Source of the DNA: Acidovorax benzenivorans
Lineage (GTDB): Bacteria > Pseudomonadota > Gammaproteobacteria > Burkholderiales > Burkholderiaceae_C
Reading direction: 5' to 3'
Length of the DNA: 64,000 nucleotides
Assembly (NCBI RefSeq): GCF_028680575.1
Contig: NZ_JAPCKI010000004.1
Location: 310,001 to 374,000 of the forward strand
How positions within the stretch are numbered: position 1 is the first letter of the stretch; each line of letters starts with the position of its first letter. The position numbers and the translations under genes are program-made. Shown piece by piece: positions 8,187 through 16,817 of the stretch. The notes beneath the pieces are model-generated. The model had not been told where the DNA came from, ran no database searches, and saw only the letters and a list, made by a program, of their open reading frames with translations.

Positions 8187-9125
8187 ATGAATGAGAACCC
8201 CGCGCTTTCCGCCCGCCAGCTCGATGCCTTTGTGGCGCTGGCCGAACACCGCAGCTTTACCCGCGCGGCCGTGCAGTGCAATCTGTCGCAGCCCGCGTTC
8301 AGCGCGCTGATCAAGGCGCTGGAGGACGAGCTGGGCGCGCGCCTGTTTGACCGCAGCACGCGGCATGTGGACCTGACGCCCGAGGGGGCGAACTTTCTCG
8401 AATCCGCCCACCGCATTCGCGGCGAGATGCGCGCTGCCGTGGCGGCCCTGCGCGATGCCGTGACGCTGCAACGCGGCCGCGTGGCCGTGGCGCTGCTGCC
8501 CTCGCTGGCGGCGGGCTGGCTGCCGCAGGTGCTGGCCGGCTACCAGCAGGCCCACCCCGGCATTGCGGTGGACATTGCCGATGTGCTGTCCGAGCCCTGC
8601 ATTGACCGCGTGGCCAGCGGCACGGCCGACTTCGCCCTGGCCGCCATCCGCGCTGACACACCCGCGCTGCAAGCCGAGCCGTTTTGCAGCGATGCCTTTT
8701 ACCTGGTGTGCCCCGACGCCCACCCGCTGGCGCGGCGCAAAAAGCCGCTGGCCGTGGCCGACCTGGCCACTTACCCCTTCATCCACCTGGCGCGCAACAG
8801 CAGCGTGCGCCAGTACCTGGAGGCCGCCTTTCACCCCCAGGGCATGCACACCTTGATGGAGGTAGAGCAACTGGCCACCGTCACCGGCATGGTGCGGGCG
8901 GGCCTGGGTATCAGCGTGGTGCCCGCGCTCACTCTGTTTCACTTTCAGCAGCCGGGGGTGGTCACGCGCCCTTTCCCGCTGCCCGGTCTGCAGCGGCAGA
9001 TTTACCTGGTACGTCGGCGCGACCAAAGCCTGTCGGCCGCCGCGCAGTCGCTGTACGAATGGGTGGTGGCGCGCAAGCCTCGATTGGATGGAGGCACGCA
9101 ACGGAAAACGCTATCAAATAAATAG
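8187..9125 (+). CDS. LysR family transcriptional regulator
   Basis: A 312-residue LysR protein. Its helix-turn-helix region contains SARQLDAFVALAEHRSFTRAAVQCNLSQPAFSALIKALEDELGARLFDRSTRHVDLTPEG, and an effector-binding domain follows. The ATG at 8187 matches the family start, although the frame is open further upstream. It is divergent from the AtuA operon, its likely target. The last codons and the stop lie inside an intergenic hairpin repeat, so the repeat seems to have replaced or supplied the original C-terminus. Confidence 0.9.
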   Translation: MNENPALSARQLDAFVALAEHRSFTRAAVQCNLSQPAFSALIKALEDELGARLFDRSTRHVDLTPEGANFLESAHRIRGEMRAAVAALRDAVTLQRGRVAVALLPSLAAGWLPQVLAGYQQAHPGIAVDIADVLSEPCIDRVASGTADFALAAIRADTPALQAEPFCSDAFYLVCPDAHPLARRKKPLAVADLATYPFIHLARNSSVRQYLEAAFHPQGMHTLMEVEQLATVTGMVRAGLGISVVPALTLFHFQQPGVVTRPFPLPGLQRQIYLVRRRDQSLSAAAQSLYEWVVARKPRLDGGTQRKTLSNK

Positions 9126-9172
9126 CATTTAGCGCTTACCAATAAAGCGCTACGGGCTATTTTTATTCAAAA
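9109..9172. repeat. Comamonadaceae-type intergenic hairpin repeat, copy 2
   Basis: GCTATCAAATAAATAGC is followed by arms TAGCGCTT and AAGCGCTA and then GGGCTATTTTTATT. It is a bidirectional terminator-like palindrome. It overlaps the last five codons of the LysR gene and donates its TAG stop. Confidence 0.75.
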
Positions 9173-9316
9173 TTACGCAGCACAGACAGCCCGCGTGCCC
9201 CACCTCGCGCCTGCCCAAAGGCCTGAAACCCCGCAGACTGGCAAGGCAAGCCCCGCACACCGGCCCGCACATCCGCGAAAATCTCGCCCCTTAGCATTTC
9301 TCTCCATCCCGCCCCC

Positions 9317-9565
9317 TTGACCGAAGCGACCGCCGCCCCCGCCCTGCCCGACCACCTCTCGTCGGACCCACGCAGCCCCCACCACAACGCCGCTGTGTTC
9401 GAACACGACATCGGCATCCGCTTCAATGGCAAAGAGCGTTTTGATGTGCAGGAATACTGCATCAGCGAAGGCTGGGTCAAAGTGCCTTCGGGCAAGACGG
9501 TGGACCGCAAGGGCCAGCCCGTGATGATCAAGCTCAAGGGCACGGTCGAAGCGTTTTACCGCTGA
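9317..9565 (+). CDS. DUF3297 family protein
   Basis: An 82-residue protein. DPRSPHHNAAVFEHDIGIRFNGKERFDVQEYC followed by EGWVKVPSGKTVDRKGQPVMIKLKGTVEAFY is the whole length of the DUF3297 family. Its function is unknown. It is usually a single conserved cytosolic protein in proteobacteria. The start is a TTG giving MTEATAAPALPDHL, since no ATG exists at a suitable place. Confidence 0.85.
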   Translation: MTEATAAPALPDHLSSDPRSPHHNAAVFEHDIGIRFNGKERFDVQEYCISEGWVKVPSGKTVDRKGQPVMIKLKGTVEAFYR

Positions 9566-9605
9566 GCCAGCGCTGCCCCCAAAGCACTGCGCCAAATCCG
9601 CCCGC

Positions 9606-9980
9606 ATGGGGCTGGGGGCCACCCTGCTGGCCCCCGATGGGCAGCAACACAGCCTGTCGCTCACCAGCAGCCTGGTGGGCTGCAACAACGAGGCCGAACT
9701 GCGCGCCCTGATCGCCGCGCTGCAGCAAGCCCATGCCTTGGGTGCACGGGCCGTGGCGGTGTGCAGCGACAGCAGCCGCCTCATCGAACAACTGCAACCA
9801 CCCCTATTGAACAAGCGCGCCCCCGCGCCCATCGCCCGGCTGGCCGAACTGTTTGACAGCGCACGCGCCTGTCTGGCGCGCTTTAACAGCGTGCAGCTGC
9901 AGTGGATTCCGCGCCACCGCAACAGCGCCGCCGACGCCCTGGCGCGCGCCGCCCTGGGCGCCTCCGCCAAGGTGGCGTAG
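9606..9980 (+). CDS. RNase H-like (RVT_3-type) protein, N-terminus incomplete or degenerate
   Basis: A 124-residue protein related to the ribonuclease HI family: MGLGATLLAPDG, then CNNEAELRALIAALQQAHALGA (acidic residue in helix A), AVCSDSSRLIEQL (second Asp) and WIPRHRNSAADALARAAL (terminal His/Asp part). Relatives begin with a strand carrying the first catalytic Asp in a DGSAxPNPG motif just before MGLG. Here the frame is open upstream but reads PALPPKHCAKSAR, without the Asp. Either the start is further upstream with a changed motif, or activity is lost. It follows the DUF3297 gene by about 40 nt. Confidence 0.65.
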   Translation: MGLGATLLAPDGQQHSLSLTSSLVGCNNEAELRALIAALQQAHALGARAVAVCSDSSRLIEQLQPPLLNKRAPAPIARLAELFDSARACLARFNSVQLQWIPRHRNSAADALARAALGASAKVA

Positions 9981-10182
9981 CACCCGAGCCACAAGAAAAA
10001 GAAGCGCTGAAGCACCGCCGGACAGGCCCAGTAAAGGTCTGTTACAGGCCTGCACCGACCTTGCTTTGTCGCAGCACCGTCACACAACCGTCACTAAATT
10101 TACGTTTAGACAACCATCCTCCTGCATACTTTGTCGGCTTGGCGCCGTCGGCCCAGGCCTCACACATACAGGAAGGAACAAC

Positions 10183-11172
10183 ATGCGACGTGATGCACGC
10201 TGGGTGGTGCTTTTGGCAGGCGCGACTGCGGTGCTGGGCACTGCCACAGCACAGAACAACAACGCAGCCGCCCAGGCCCGTGCCGCAGCCGCCAGCCCGG
10301 CCCCCAACTTTGCCAGCAGCCCCCGTGAGAAGCTCGTGGTGGCCATGCCCAAGACCTACGCCAAGGCCGAAACCATGCTGCTGTGGGGCGACTACTTCAA
10401 CCACCTGGCACGCTGCGGCAACCTGGACTTGCAGAACCAGCAAGGCGAGTCGCTGGAGCGCAGCTCCAACATCGACCTGCTGGGCGAAAAAGAGCTGATC
10501 GAAGGCATCACGTCGGGCAAGGTGCAACTGGCCCAGGTCAACCCCGGACTGGTGCCGCAACTGGTGGCCGCAGGCCAGCCCACGCCGTTTGCCGTGCCGG
10601 GCAACAAGGCATCGGGCAAGCGCAACTCCTACCACCTCATCCTGATTGCGCGGGTGGACAGCCCCTTCAAGGAACCCAAGGACCTGATCGGCAAGAAGAT
10701 TGCCCACTCCACGCCCACCTCCAACTCGGGCAACCTGGCGCCGCGCGCGCTGTTCCCGGCCATTGGTCTGGTGCCGGACAAGAACTACGAAGTGGTGTTC
10801 TCCAACGGACACGAACGCTCGGTGACGGGCGTGATGCACGGCTTTTATCCCGCAGCCGCCGTGGCCAGCGACCTGTACCAGCGCATGGTGCTCAAGGGTG
10901 ATGTGAAGGGATCGAGCATTCGCACCCTGTGGGAAAGCGCGCCCTTCATGACCGAGACCTGGACGCTGGGCAAGACGGCGTCGCCCGATGTGCAAAACCG
11001 CGTGCAGAAATGCTCGTACGCCTACAGCTTCTCGCCCAAGCTCAAGCAGCTGCTGCCGGGCAACGACACCATGCTGCCCATCAACTTCGAGCGTGACTTT
11101 GCCACGGTGATGGAGGTCCACAAAAAGACCCAGGCGGCCCTGGCAGAAGCCAAGCCTGCAGCGGGCAAGTAA
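10183..11172 (+). CDS. PhnD-like phosphate/phosphonate ABC transporter substrate-binding protein
   Basis: A 329-residue exported protein. The signal peptide is about residues 1-23 (VLLAGATAVLGTATAQ), followed by a two-lobed ligand-binding domain of the PhnD type (LIARVDSPFKEPKDLIGKKIAHSTPTSNSGNLAPRALF; VVFSNGHERSVTGVMHG). The ATG is preceded by GGAAGGA. No permease or ATPase is adjacent, so it is an orphan receptor or has a sensory role. The phosphonate specificity is inferred from the family only. Confidence 0.82.
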   Translation: MRRDARWVVLLAGATAVLGTATAQNNNAAAQARAAAASPAPNFASSPREKLVVAMPKTYAKAETMLLWGDYFNHLARCGNLDLQNQQGESLERSSNIDLLGEKELIEGITSGKVQLAQVNPGLVPQLVAAGQPTPFAVPGNKASGKRNSYHLILIARVDSPFKEPKDLIGKKIAHSTPTSNSGNLAPRALFPAIGLVPDKNYEVVFSNGHERSVTGVMHGFYPAAAVASDLYQRMVLKGDVKGSSIRTLWESAPFMTETWTLGKTASPDVQNRVQKCSYAYSFSPKLKQLLPGNDTMLPINFERDFATVMEVHKKTQAALAEAKPAAGK

Positions 11173-11214
11173 GGCGCTGCACAGAACCTGTTTACGACCT
11201 TTTCGGGGGCGGGG

Positions 11215-11877
11215 TTAACCTGCCAGCCGATCCCGGGTGCGCCGGGCCACATCGCGCACCCAGGGCTGGGCAGCCCAGTGCTGGTCTGCAAATGCGCGGA
11301 TCTGCTCAGCGTAGGTCAGCGAGGCGCCGATCACATCGAGCCCCTGCACAAACATGCGCTGGTGCCGGTCAGACAGCACAAAGCCCGCGCTGTGCCCCGG
11401 GCTGCGCACCACGCGCTGCGACACATCGATCGAGAGCGACAGCGGGCCAGGCTGCGCGGCGGCCTCTGCCACAAAGGCCTGCACGTCGGCCTCGTCCACC
11501 ATGGCCAGCAGCAGGCGGTTATTGAGGGCGTTGGAGTAAAAAATCTCGCCAAAGCTCGAAGCCACCACCGCCTTGAATCCGTATTGCTGCATGCCCCACA
11601 CGGCGTGCTCGCGGCTGGAGCCACAACCAAAATTGGCCCCGGCAATGAGCACATCCGCACTGGCAAATGCGGGTTGGTTCAGCACAAAGTCTGCTCGCGG
11701 CTGCCCCGCGCCATCAAAGCGCAGGTCGTACAGCAGGCCGGGCGCCAGCCCCGCCTTGTCAATGCCCCGCAGAAACTGCTTGGGCATGATCTGGTCGGTG
11801 TCGAGGTTGGGCGTGGCCAGCACGGCGGCTTGGCCGTGAATCACGCGGTGGTCGGCAGTGTGTTTGTCGGTGGTCAT
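11215..11877 (-). CDS. leuD: 3-isopropylmalate dehydratase small subunit
   Basis: A 220-residue swivelling small subunit of the aconitase superfamily, with NLDTDQIMPKQFL, GANFGCGSSREHAVW and FGEIFYSNALNN in the canonical order. With LeuC it isomerises 2- to 3-isopropylmalate. The start ATG overlaps the end of leuC by 4 nt, so the two are translationally coupled. The pair sits with a dehalogenase-like hydrolase and a LysR gene instead of leuB, so a related hydro-lyase role in catabolism, not leucine synthesis, is possible. Confidence 0.88.
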   Translation of the reverse strand: MTTDKHTADHRVIHGQAAVLATPNLDTDQIMPKQFLRGIDKAGLAPGLLYDLRFDGAGQPRADFVLNQPAFASADVLIAGANFGCGSSREHAVWGMQQYGFKAVVASSFGEIFYSNALNNRLLLAMVDEADVQAFVAEAAAQPGPLSLSIDVSQRVVRSPGHSAGFVLSDRHQRMFVQGLDVIGASLTYAEQIRAFADQHWAAQPWVRDVARRTRDRLAG

Positions 11878-13292
11878 GCTGCGGTCTCCAGGCTGCGGAC
11901 GTCGGTGATGCAGCCGGTGACGGCGGCGGCTGCGGCCATGGCCGGGCTCATCAGGTGCGTGATGGCACCCCGGCCCTGGCGGCCTTCAAAGTTGCGGTTG
12001 GTGGTGGAGGCGCAGCGCTGGCCGGGCGCCAGCACGTCGTCGTTCATGGCCAGGCACATGGAGCAGCCGGGCTGGCGCCACTCGAAGCCTGCGGCCACCA
12101 GGCGCGCGGCAATGCCCTCGGCCTCGGCCTGGGCCTTCACCGCACCCGAGCCAGGCACGACCATGGCGCGCACACCGTGCGCCACGCGGCGGCTGCCGAC
12201 GACGCGGTCCACCTCGCGCAAATCCTCGATGCGGGCGTTGGTGCACGAGCCGATGAACACATGCTGCACAGGCACGCCCGCCAGCGGCTGGCCTGCTGCC
12301 AGCGCGGTGTAGCGCAGGGCCTGCTCGGCGCTGCTGCGCTGCACGGCGTCGGTCATGTCTTCGGGCCGGGGCACGGTGGCGTGGATGGCCATGGCCTGGT
12401 CGGGGCTGGTGCCCCAGGTGACGAAGGGGGCCACTTCGGCCGCATCAAACACATGCTCCACGTCGAACACTGCGCCTTCATCACTGCGCAGCGTGGCCCA
12501 GTGCGCCAGGGCCTGCGTGCGCACGCCGCCGGTGATGTCGGGGGCTTTGGCCAGCACGTAGTCGATGGCGGTGGCGTCGGGTGCAATCAAGGCGCCACGC
12601 GCACCGGCTTCCACGGCCATGTTGCACAGCGTAAAGCGCGCCTCCACCGACAGGGCGCTGATGGCGCTACCGCAGAACTCCACCACATAGCCGCGTGCGC
12701 CCTGCGCGCCGAGGCGGCTGATGATGAGAAGGATCAGGTCCTTGGCGGTGGTGCCCAGGGGCAACGCACCGTCCACGCGGATGCGCATGTCCCGGGCCCG
12801 GCGGTAGACCAGGGTTTGCGTGGCCAGCACATACTCTACCTCCGAGGTACCGATGCCAAAGCCCAGTGCGCCCAAGGCGCCGTAGGTGGTGGTGTGGCTG
12901 TCGCCGCAGATGATGACCATGCCCGGGCGCACCATGCCGTGCTCAGGCGCGATCACGTGCTCGATGCCCTGCAGCGGGTCGTTGGTGTCGAACAGCGGGA
13001 TGCCGTGGCGGTCGCAATTGGCCTTGAGGTTGCTGGCCTGCAGCGCCGAAGGTGGGTCTTGAATGACCCGTTGGCGCACTGGGTGCGTGGGGATGATGTG
13101 GCTCACCACCGCCACGTTCTGCCCCGGCACGGGCACACCGCGCCCGGCCTCGTGCAGGCCCGCGAAGGCCTGGGGGCTGGTGTATTCGTTCATCAGGTGC
13201 AGGTCGCAAAAGAGCAGCACGTTCTGTTCATCGAGAACGGCCACGGTGTGCGATGCGACCAGCTTCTGATAGAGCGTTGAGGGAGTGGTCAT
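11874..13292 (-). CDS. leuC: 3-isopropylmalate dehydratase large subunit
   Basis: A 472-residue large subunit with the three [4Fe-4S] cysteines at 350 (GSCTNARIEDL), 410 and 413 (PGCSMCLAMN). N-terminal ENVLLFCDLHLMNEYTSPQAF and CGDSHTTTYGALGALGFGIGTSEVE match the aconitase/IPM isomerase family, and the length is normal. It is the middle gene of hydrolase-leuC-leuD. Because leuA and leuB are not adjacent, it may be a second, catabolic copy. Comparison with the rest of the genome would be needed to tell. Confidence 0.9.
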   Translation of the reverse strand: MTTPSTLYQKLVASHTVAVLDEQNVLLFCDLHLMNEYTSPQAFAGLHEAGRGVPVPGQNVAVVSHIIPTHPVRQRVIQDPPSALQASNLKANCDRHGIPLFDTNDPLQGIEHVIAPEHGMVRPGMVIICGDSHTTTYGALGALGFGIGTSEVEYVLATQTLVYRRARDMRIRVDGALPLGTTAKDLILLIISRLGAQGARGYVVEFCGSAISALSVEARFTLCNMAVEAGARGALIAPDATAIDYVLAKAPDITGGVRTQALAHWATLRSDEGAVFDVEHVFDAAEVAPFVTWGTSPDQAMAIHATVPRPEDMTDAVQRSSAEQALRYTALAAGQPLAGVPVQHVFIGSCTNARIEDLREVDRVVGSRRVAHGVRAMVVPGSGAVKAQAEAEGIAARLVAAGFEWRQPGCSMCLAMNDDVLAPGQRCASTTNRNFEGRQGRGAITHLMSPAMAAAAAVTGCITDVRSLETAA

Positions 13293-13325
13293 GGTCAGCG
13301 TCGGGGGTTGTCGTTGGGTGCTGCC

Positions 13326-14228
13326 TTATCGGTCGGCCAGCAGGAAGGGCAGCGCCGCATCGAGCAGAGCATCAGGGGCCTCCTCGGCGATGTAGTGGCC
13401 GCAAGGCAGTGCATGGCCGCGCACGTCGGCCGCCACGCGTTGCCATTCAGCCAGTGGCTCAAAGCATTGGTGCACTACGCCTTGCTCGCCCCACAGCGCC
13501 AGCAGCGGCATGGGTAGTTGGCGGCCCGCATCGCGGTCGGCACGGTCGTGCACCAGGTCGATGCCCGCAGAGGCACGGTAGTCCTCGCAGATGCCATGGG
13601 CCGTGCCGGGCAAGGCCAGGCAGCGCACGTACTCGGCCAATGCGCGCACATCAAACGGGGCCAGACCCGCACTGCGTCGGCCCATCACGTCGCGCACGTA
13701 GGCTGCGGGGTCGGCCTCGATCAGGCGTTCGGGCAGCGGCGCGGGCTGGATCAGGAAGAACCAGTGCCAGTAGGCACGGGCAAACGCATTGCTGGCCTGC
13801 TCGTACATGGCCAGCGTGGGGGCGATGTCCAGCAACACCATGCGCAACACGGCCGCCGGGTGGTCGGCCGCCAGGCGGTGCGCCACGCGGGCGCCCCGGT
13901 CATGGGCCAGCACGGTGAAGCGCGAGTGGCCCAGGTGCTGCATCACAGCCAGCATGTCGGCGGCCATGGTGCGTTTGCTGTAGAGAAGGTGCTCCGCGTC
14001 GCCTTCGGGCTTCGCCGAATCGCCATACCCACGCAGGTCCGCCAGCACCAGCGTGAAATGCTGCGCCAGCTTTGGCGCCACCTTGTGCCAGATGGCCGAG
14101 GTCTGCGGGTGCCCGTGCAGCAGCAGCAGGGCCGGGCCAGCTCCACCGACGAGCGCGTGGATGTGCTGCCCGTCTGGCGTGGGCAGTTGGTGGGAGGCAA
14201 AACCGGGGAAAAGCGGAGTCGTGGTCAT
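13326..14228 (-). CDS. Alpha/beta hydrolase, haloacetate dehalogenase-like
   Basis: A 300-residue alpha/beta hydrolase. The oxyanion-hole motif HGHP is at residues 38-41, DLRGYGDS at 64-71, and the nucleophile is Asp110 in LAHDRGAR. An aspartate nucleophile is typical of fluoroacetate/haloalkane dehalogenases and epoxide hydrolases, as opposed to Ser hydrolases. A C-terminal GHYIAEEAPD supplies the catalytic His. The ATG at 14228 is preferred, since the frame upstream overlaps a relic of another gene. It lies 33 nt upstream of leuC on the same strand and probably shares its promoter. Confidence 0.82.
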   Translation of the reverse strand: MTTTPLFPGFASHQLPTPDGQHIHALVGGAGPALLLLHGHPQTSAIWHKVAPKLAQHFTLVLADLRGYGDSAKPEGDAEHLLYSKRTMAADMLAVMQHLGHSRFTVLAHDRGARVAHRLAADHPAAVLRMVLLDIAPTLAMYEQASNAFARAYWHWFFLIQPAPLPERLIEADPAAYVRDVMGRRSAGLAPFDVRALAEYVRCLALPGTAHGICEDYRASAGIDLVHDRADRDAGRQLPMPLLALWGEQGVVHQCFEPLAEWQRVAADVRGHALPCGHYIAEEAPDALLDAALPFLLADR

Positions 14229-14231
14229 GGA

Positions 14232-14331
14232 TGTAGGTGGGTATTTCGGCGCAGGTCTGCTCGCTCTGCAGTGATGCCGCGCTCCTTGATGAGCTTGGCC
14301 CACTGCGGCATTTCTTGCTCCAGCCGGGCAT
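14232..14331 (-). pseudogene. Relic of a Bug/TctC receptor gene C-terminus
   Basis: On the minus strand one frame reads RLEQEMPQWAKLIKERGITA followed by a few residues and a stop. This is the diagnostic C-terminal helix and ending of Bug family receptors (compare the intact gene at 5288-6289, which ends ETQKWGKVIKAAGIEAE). The rest of the gene is gone and the fragment ends at the LysR promoter region. It suggests that a Bug receptor gene once stood between the LysR regulator and the hydrolase gene. Confidence 0.6.
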
Positions 14332-14412
14332 CTTATGAGTGTTCCGCATTCACATAAAGTCATTCAAAATTACTTCATTCGTAAACCAAACACACTAATT
14401 GCTTGCAGACCC

Positions 14413-15327
14413 ATGGACGCTTTTTCAGACTTGCGGTTCTTTGCACTGCTGATGAAGGAAGGCAGCCTGGCGGCTGCCGCGCAGCAGATGGGCATCACTG
14501 CGCCGGCCGCCAGCCGGCGCCTGGCGCAGTTGGAACGGCGGCTGGGCGTACGGCTGCTGCGCCGCACCACGCGGCGCATGAGCCTGACGCCCGAGGGGGA
14601 GACCTACCTGCTCGACGGCACGCGCATCCTTGGCGACCTCGATGCGCTGGAGCGCACGGTGGCCGGTGCGCGCAGTTCGCCACGCGGACTCATCAAGCTG
14701 GCAGCCACGCTGGGTTTTGGCCGGATGCACATTGCCCCCGCGCTGTCGGCTTTTGCACGCGCCTACCCCGAGGTGGAAGTGCAATTGCACCTGACCGACC
14801 GGCCCGTGAATCTGGTGGAACAAGGCTTTGACGCCGCCGTCCGTTTTGGTGACCTGCCGGACTCACGCCTCACGGCCCGCAGACTGTTCGCCAACCAGCG
14901 CCTGCTGTGCGCATCGCCCGCCTACCTCGCCCAGGCAGGCGAGCCCGTGCAGCCCGCCGACCTGCTGGCCCACCAGTGCATCGTGATCCGCGAAAGCGAT
15001 GAGACCTACGGCACCTGGCATCTGCGCCAGGGCGAGCGCCAGGAGACGGTGAAAGTGCGCGGCATGCTGAGCACCAACGATGGCGCAGCCGCCACCACCT
15101 GGGCGCTGGAGGGCCACGGCGTGTTGATGCGCTCCGAATGGGACGTGGCAGCTCACCTGGCCGCCGGCCGCCTGCAGCGCGTGCTGCCCGCCTGGGCCTT
15201 GCCTGCGGCGGATGTGACGCTGGTGTACCCCACCCGCAGCGACCTGTCGGCCAAGACGCGGGCGCTGGCGGATTTTTTGGCCGCCTGGTTTTCCGGCGAC
15301 CGGAAGGACCTTTTGGCGCAGCCTTGA
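14413..15327 (+). CDS. LysR family transcriptional regulator
   Basis: A 304-residue LysR regulator. The helix-turn-helix region is FSDLRFFALLMKEGSLAAAAQQMGITAPAASRRLAQLERRLGVRLLRRTTRRMSLTPEG, followed by a CrgA-like effector domain. The ATG at 14413 fits the family start. The longer frame beginning at 14335 would add unrelated residues. It is divergent from hydrolase-leuC-leuD, which it probably controls. Confidence 0.9.
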   Translation: MDAFSDLRFFALLMKEGSLAAAAQQMGITAPAASRRLAQLERRLGVRLLRRTTRRMSLTPEGETYLLDGTRILGDLDALERTVAGARSSPRGLIKLAATLGFGRMHIAPALSAFARAYPEVEVQLHLTDRPVNLVEQGFDAAVRFGDLPDSRLTARRLFANQRLLCASPAYLAQAGEPVQPADLLAHQCIVIRESDETYGTWHLRQGERQETVKVRGMLSTNDGAAATTWALEGHGVLMRSEWDVAAHLAAGRLQRVLPAWALPAADVTLVYPTRSDLSAKTRALADFLAAWFSGDRKDLLAQP

Positions 15328-15443
15328 CATCATCGCCCCGGCCGGTTGGCACCAGGGCGCGACGGCCTGCGTGCACCACCCGCCTGAAAGGCCGCCCTGG
15401 TGCCATTCATTGCAGGCAGGGCGGCGCACTCGCGCCCGCAGTG

Positions 15444-16604
15444 TCAGGGGAAGGTGAAGTCCGTGGTTTGTACAGCGCCCTCCGTCAGAACAGGCAGTGT
15501 CCGCGTCTTGTCGGCAAAACCACCCAGGCGGGCCTGAACAGCATAGCGCCCTGCCGCCGCAGAGTCGGCGGCAAACACCAGGCTGGTGCCTGGCGCGGCA
15601 TAAGGAGCGACCCGCGGCGCAAGGGTAGGTACCGTGAAGCCGTAAGCCCCTGTCACCCCGTCAACGCCCCGGCCGGCCACTTCGATCGTGCCCCCCGCCG
15701 ACAAGGGCTGGAGCACCCGCACTATGGTGTCCACCGGGGCGGTGCCCTTCACCGTCGCGACCGGAGACGGCTGCAGGCTCAAGGGCGCGGCGCCCGCGCT
15801 CACGGAAGTCACTGTCTCGGCGGCCACCGGCACCCCCGTGATCACCGTGGTGGTGCGCCCCGCACCCACGACGACCAGCGTGTAGTTGCCCGGGGCCACC
15901 GGCTGAAGCAGGAACTTGCCCGCGCTGTCGGGGGTGGTGGCACGCACCAGTTCGCCATTGAACTGCAGGGACACGCTGGTGTCCGTGCCTGGTTCCACAT
16001 AACCCTGCACCCCGGAAACGAAGCGCGGGATCACCGACACCACGGGTTTGAGAAGATACTGACCCGAAGCACCAGCAGCCACCACCGACTTGCAGGCATC
16101 GAAGTCCAGAACGAAGTCGGCCATCTGATTGGCGCCCACGTCGATATTCACATTCGTCTTGACGCCTGATTGCTGCCCGCTCGGTGTTTTCAGCGCGACT
16201 TCCGATGCCCCGGTGGGAACCACCGAATTGGTCAGCGGCTGCGCCCCTGTGTTACTGGCCAGCACGAGCCGCAATTGCGTGTACTTTCCTGCAGGCAGCG
16301 GCACCTGCCCCAGCTCCATGAGCACACCGTTCGTAAGCGTCAGCAGGTCCACCCTGCGCGCCGGGTTCAGCACGACCTCGGACCAGCCCGCATCATTGTC
16401 CGAAGCACTGCTGCTTTGGTGGACACGCACTTTCTCGACCGTGACATTCACGGCCGAATAACCGCAGCTGGGGGCATCCGTCATCGCCAGGCGCAACGTG
16501 CCGTTTCCGCTGGGTTCACCACCTCCACCACCGCCCCCGCAGGCGGCAAGGCTGGCGATGGACAGTGCACACAGGACGGTGCGGAAACAAGGATGTGTTT
16601 TCAT
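15444..16604 (-). CDS. DUF4382 domain lipoprotein
   Basis: A 386-residue protein with a lipoprotein signal: a hydrophobic stretch and lipobox LAAC with Cys22, followed by a polyglycine linker of seven residues. The DUF4382 domain follows (GTLRLAMTDAPSCGYSAVNVTVEKVRVHQ). A carboxypeptidase-regulatory-like beta region comes after (VQGYVEPGTDTSVSLQFNGELVRATTPDSAGKFLLQPVAPGNYTLVVVGAGRTT). It is probably an envelope-anchored protein of unknown role. The ATG at 16604 is chosen because it begins the signal peptide. Confidence 0.85.
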   Translation of the reverse strand: MKTHPCFRTVLCALSIASLAACGGGGGGGEPSGNGTLRLAMTDAPSCGYSAVNVTVEKVRVHQSSSASDNDAGWSEVVLNPARRVDLLTLTNGVLMELGQVPLPAGKYTQLRLVLASNTGAQPLTNSVVPTGASEVALKTPSGQQSGVKTNVNIDVGANQMADFVLDFDACKSVVAAGASGQYLLKPVVSVIPRFVSGVQGYVEPGTDTSVSLQFNGELVRATTPDSAGKFLLQPVAPGNYTLVVVGAGRTTTVITGVPVAAETVTSVSAGAAPLSLQPSPVATVKGTAPVDTIVRVLQPLSAGGTIEVAGRGVDGVTGAYGFTVPTLAPRVAPYAAPGTSLVFAADSAAAGRYAVQARLGGFADKTRTLPVLTEGAVQTTDFTFP

Positions 16605-16817
16605 GGGGTGGCCTCTTTGGTGAGATGTTGGCGGCTGCGGGACCAGGGAGCATCCCGAAGAATGTGAAAAACTCACACAAACAACCTTAGAGGCATCCCG
16701 GCGCGAGTCTGTAGGACAAAACCCAGACTTGGCGACGAGCAGCGCACGCTCTGCGCGCCGCTTTCCACCACATGCCCGCGCCGCCCAGCGTTGGACCACC
16801 CATCGGCCCACGGCCCC

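Noticed and set aside
11955..13280. A 441-codon frame antisense to leuC
   Set aside because: A high-GC shadow with no motif or ribosome-binding site, while leuC has all its cysteine ligands.
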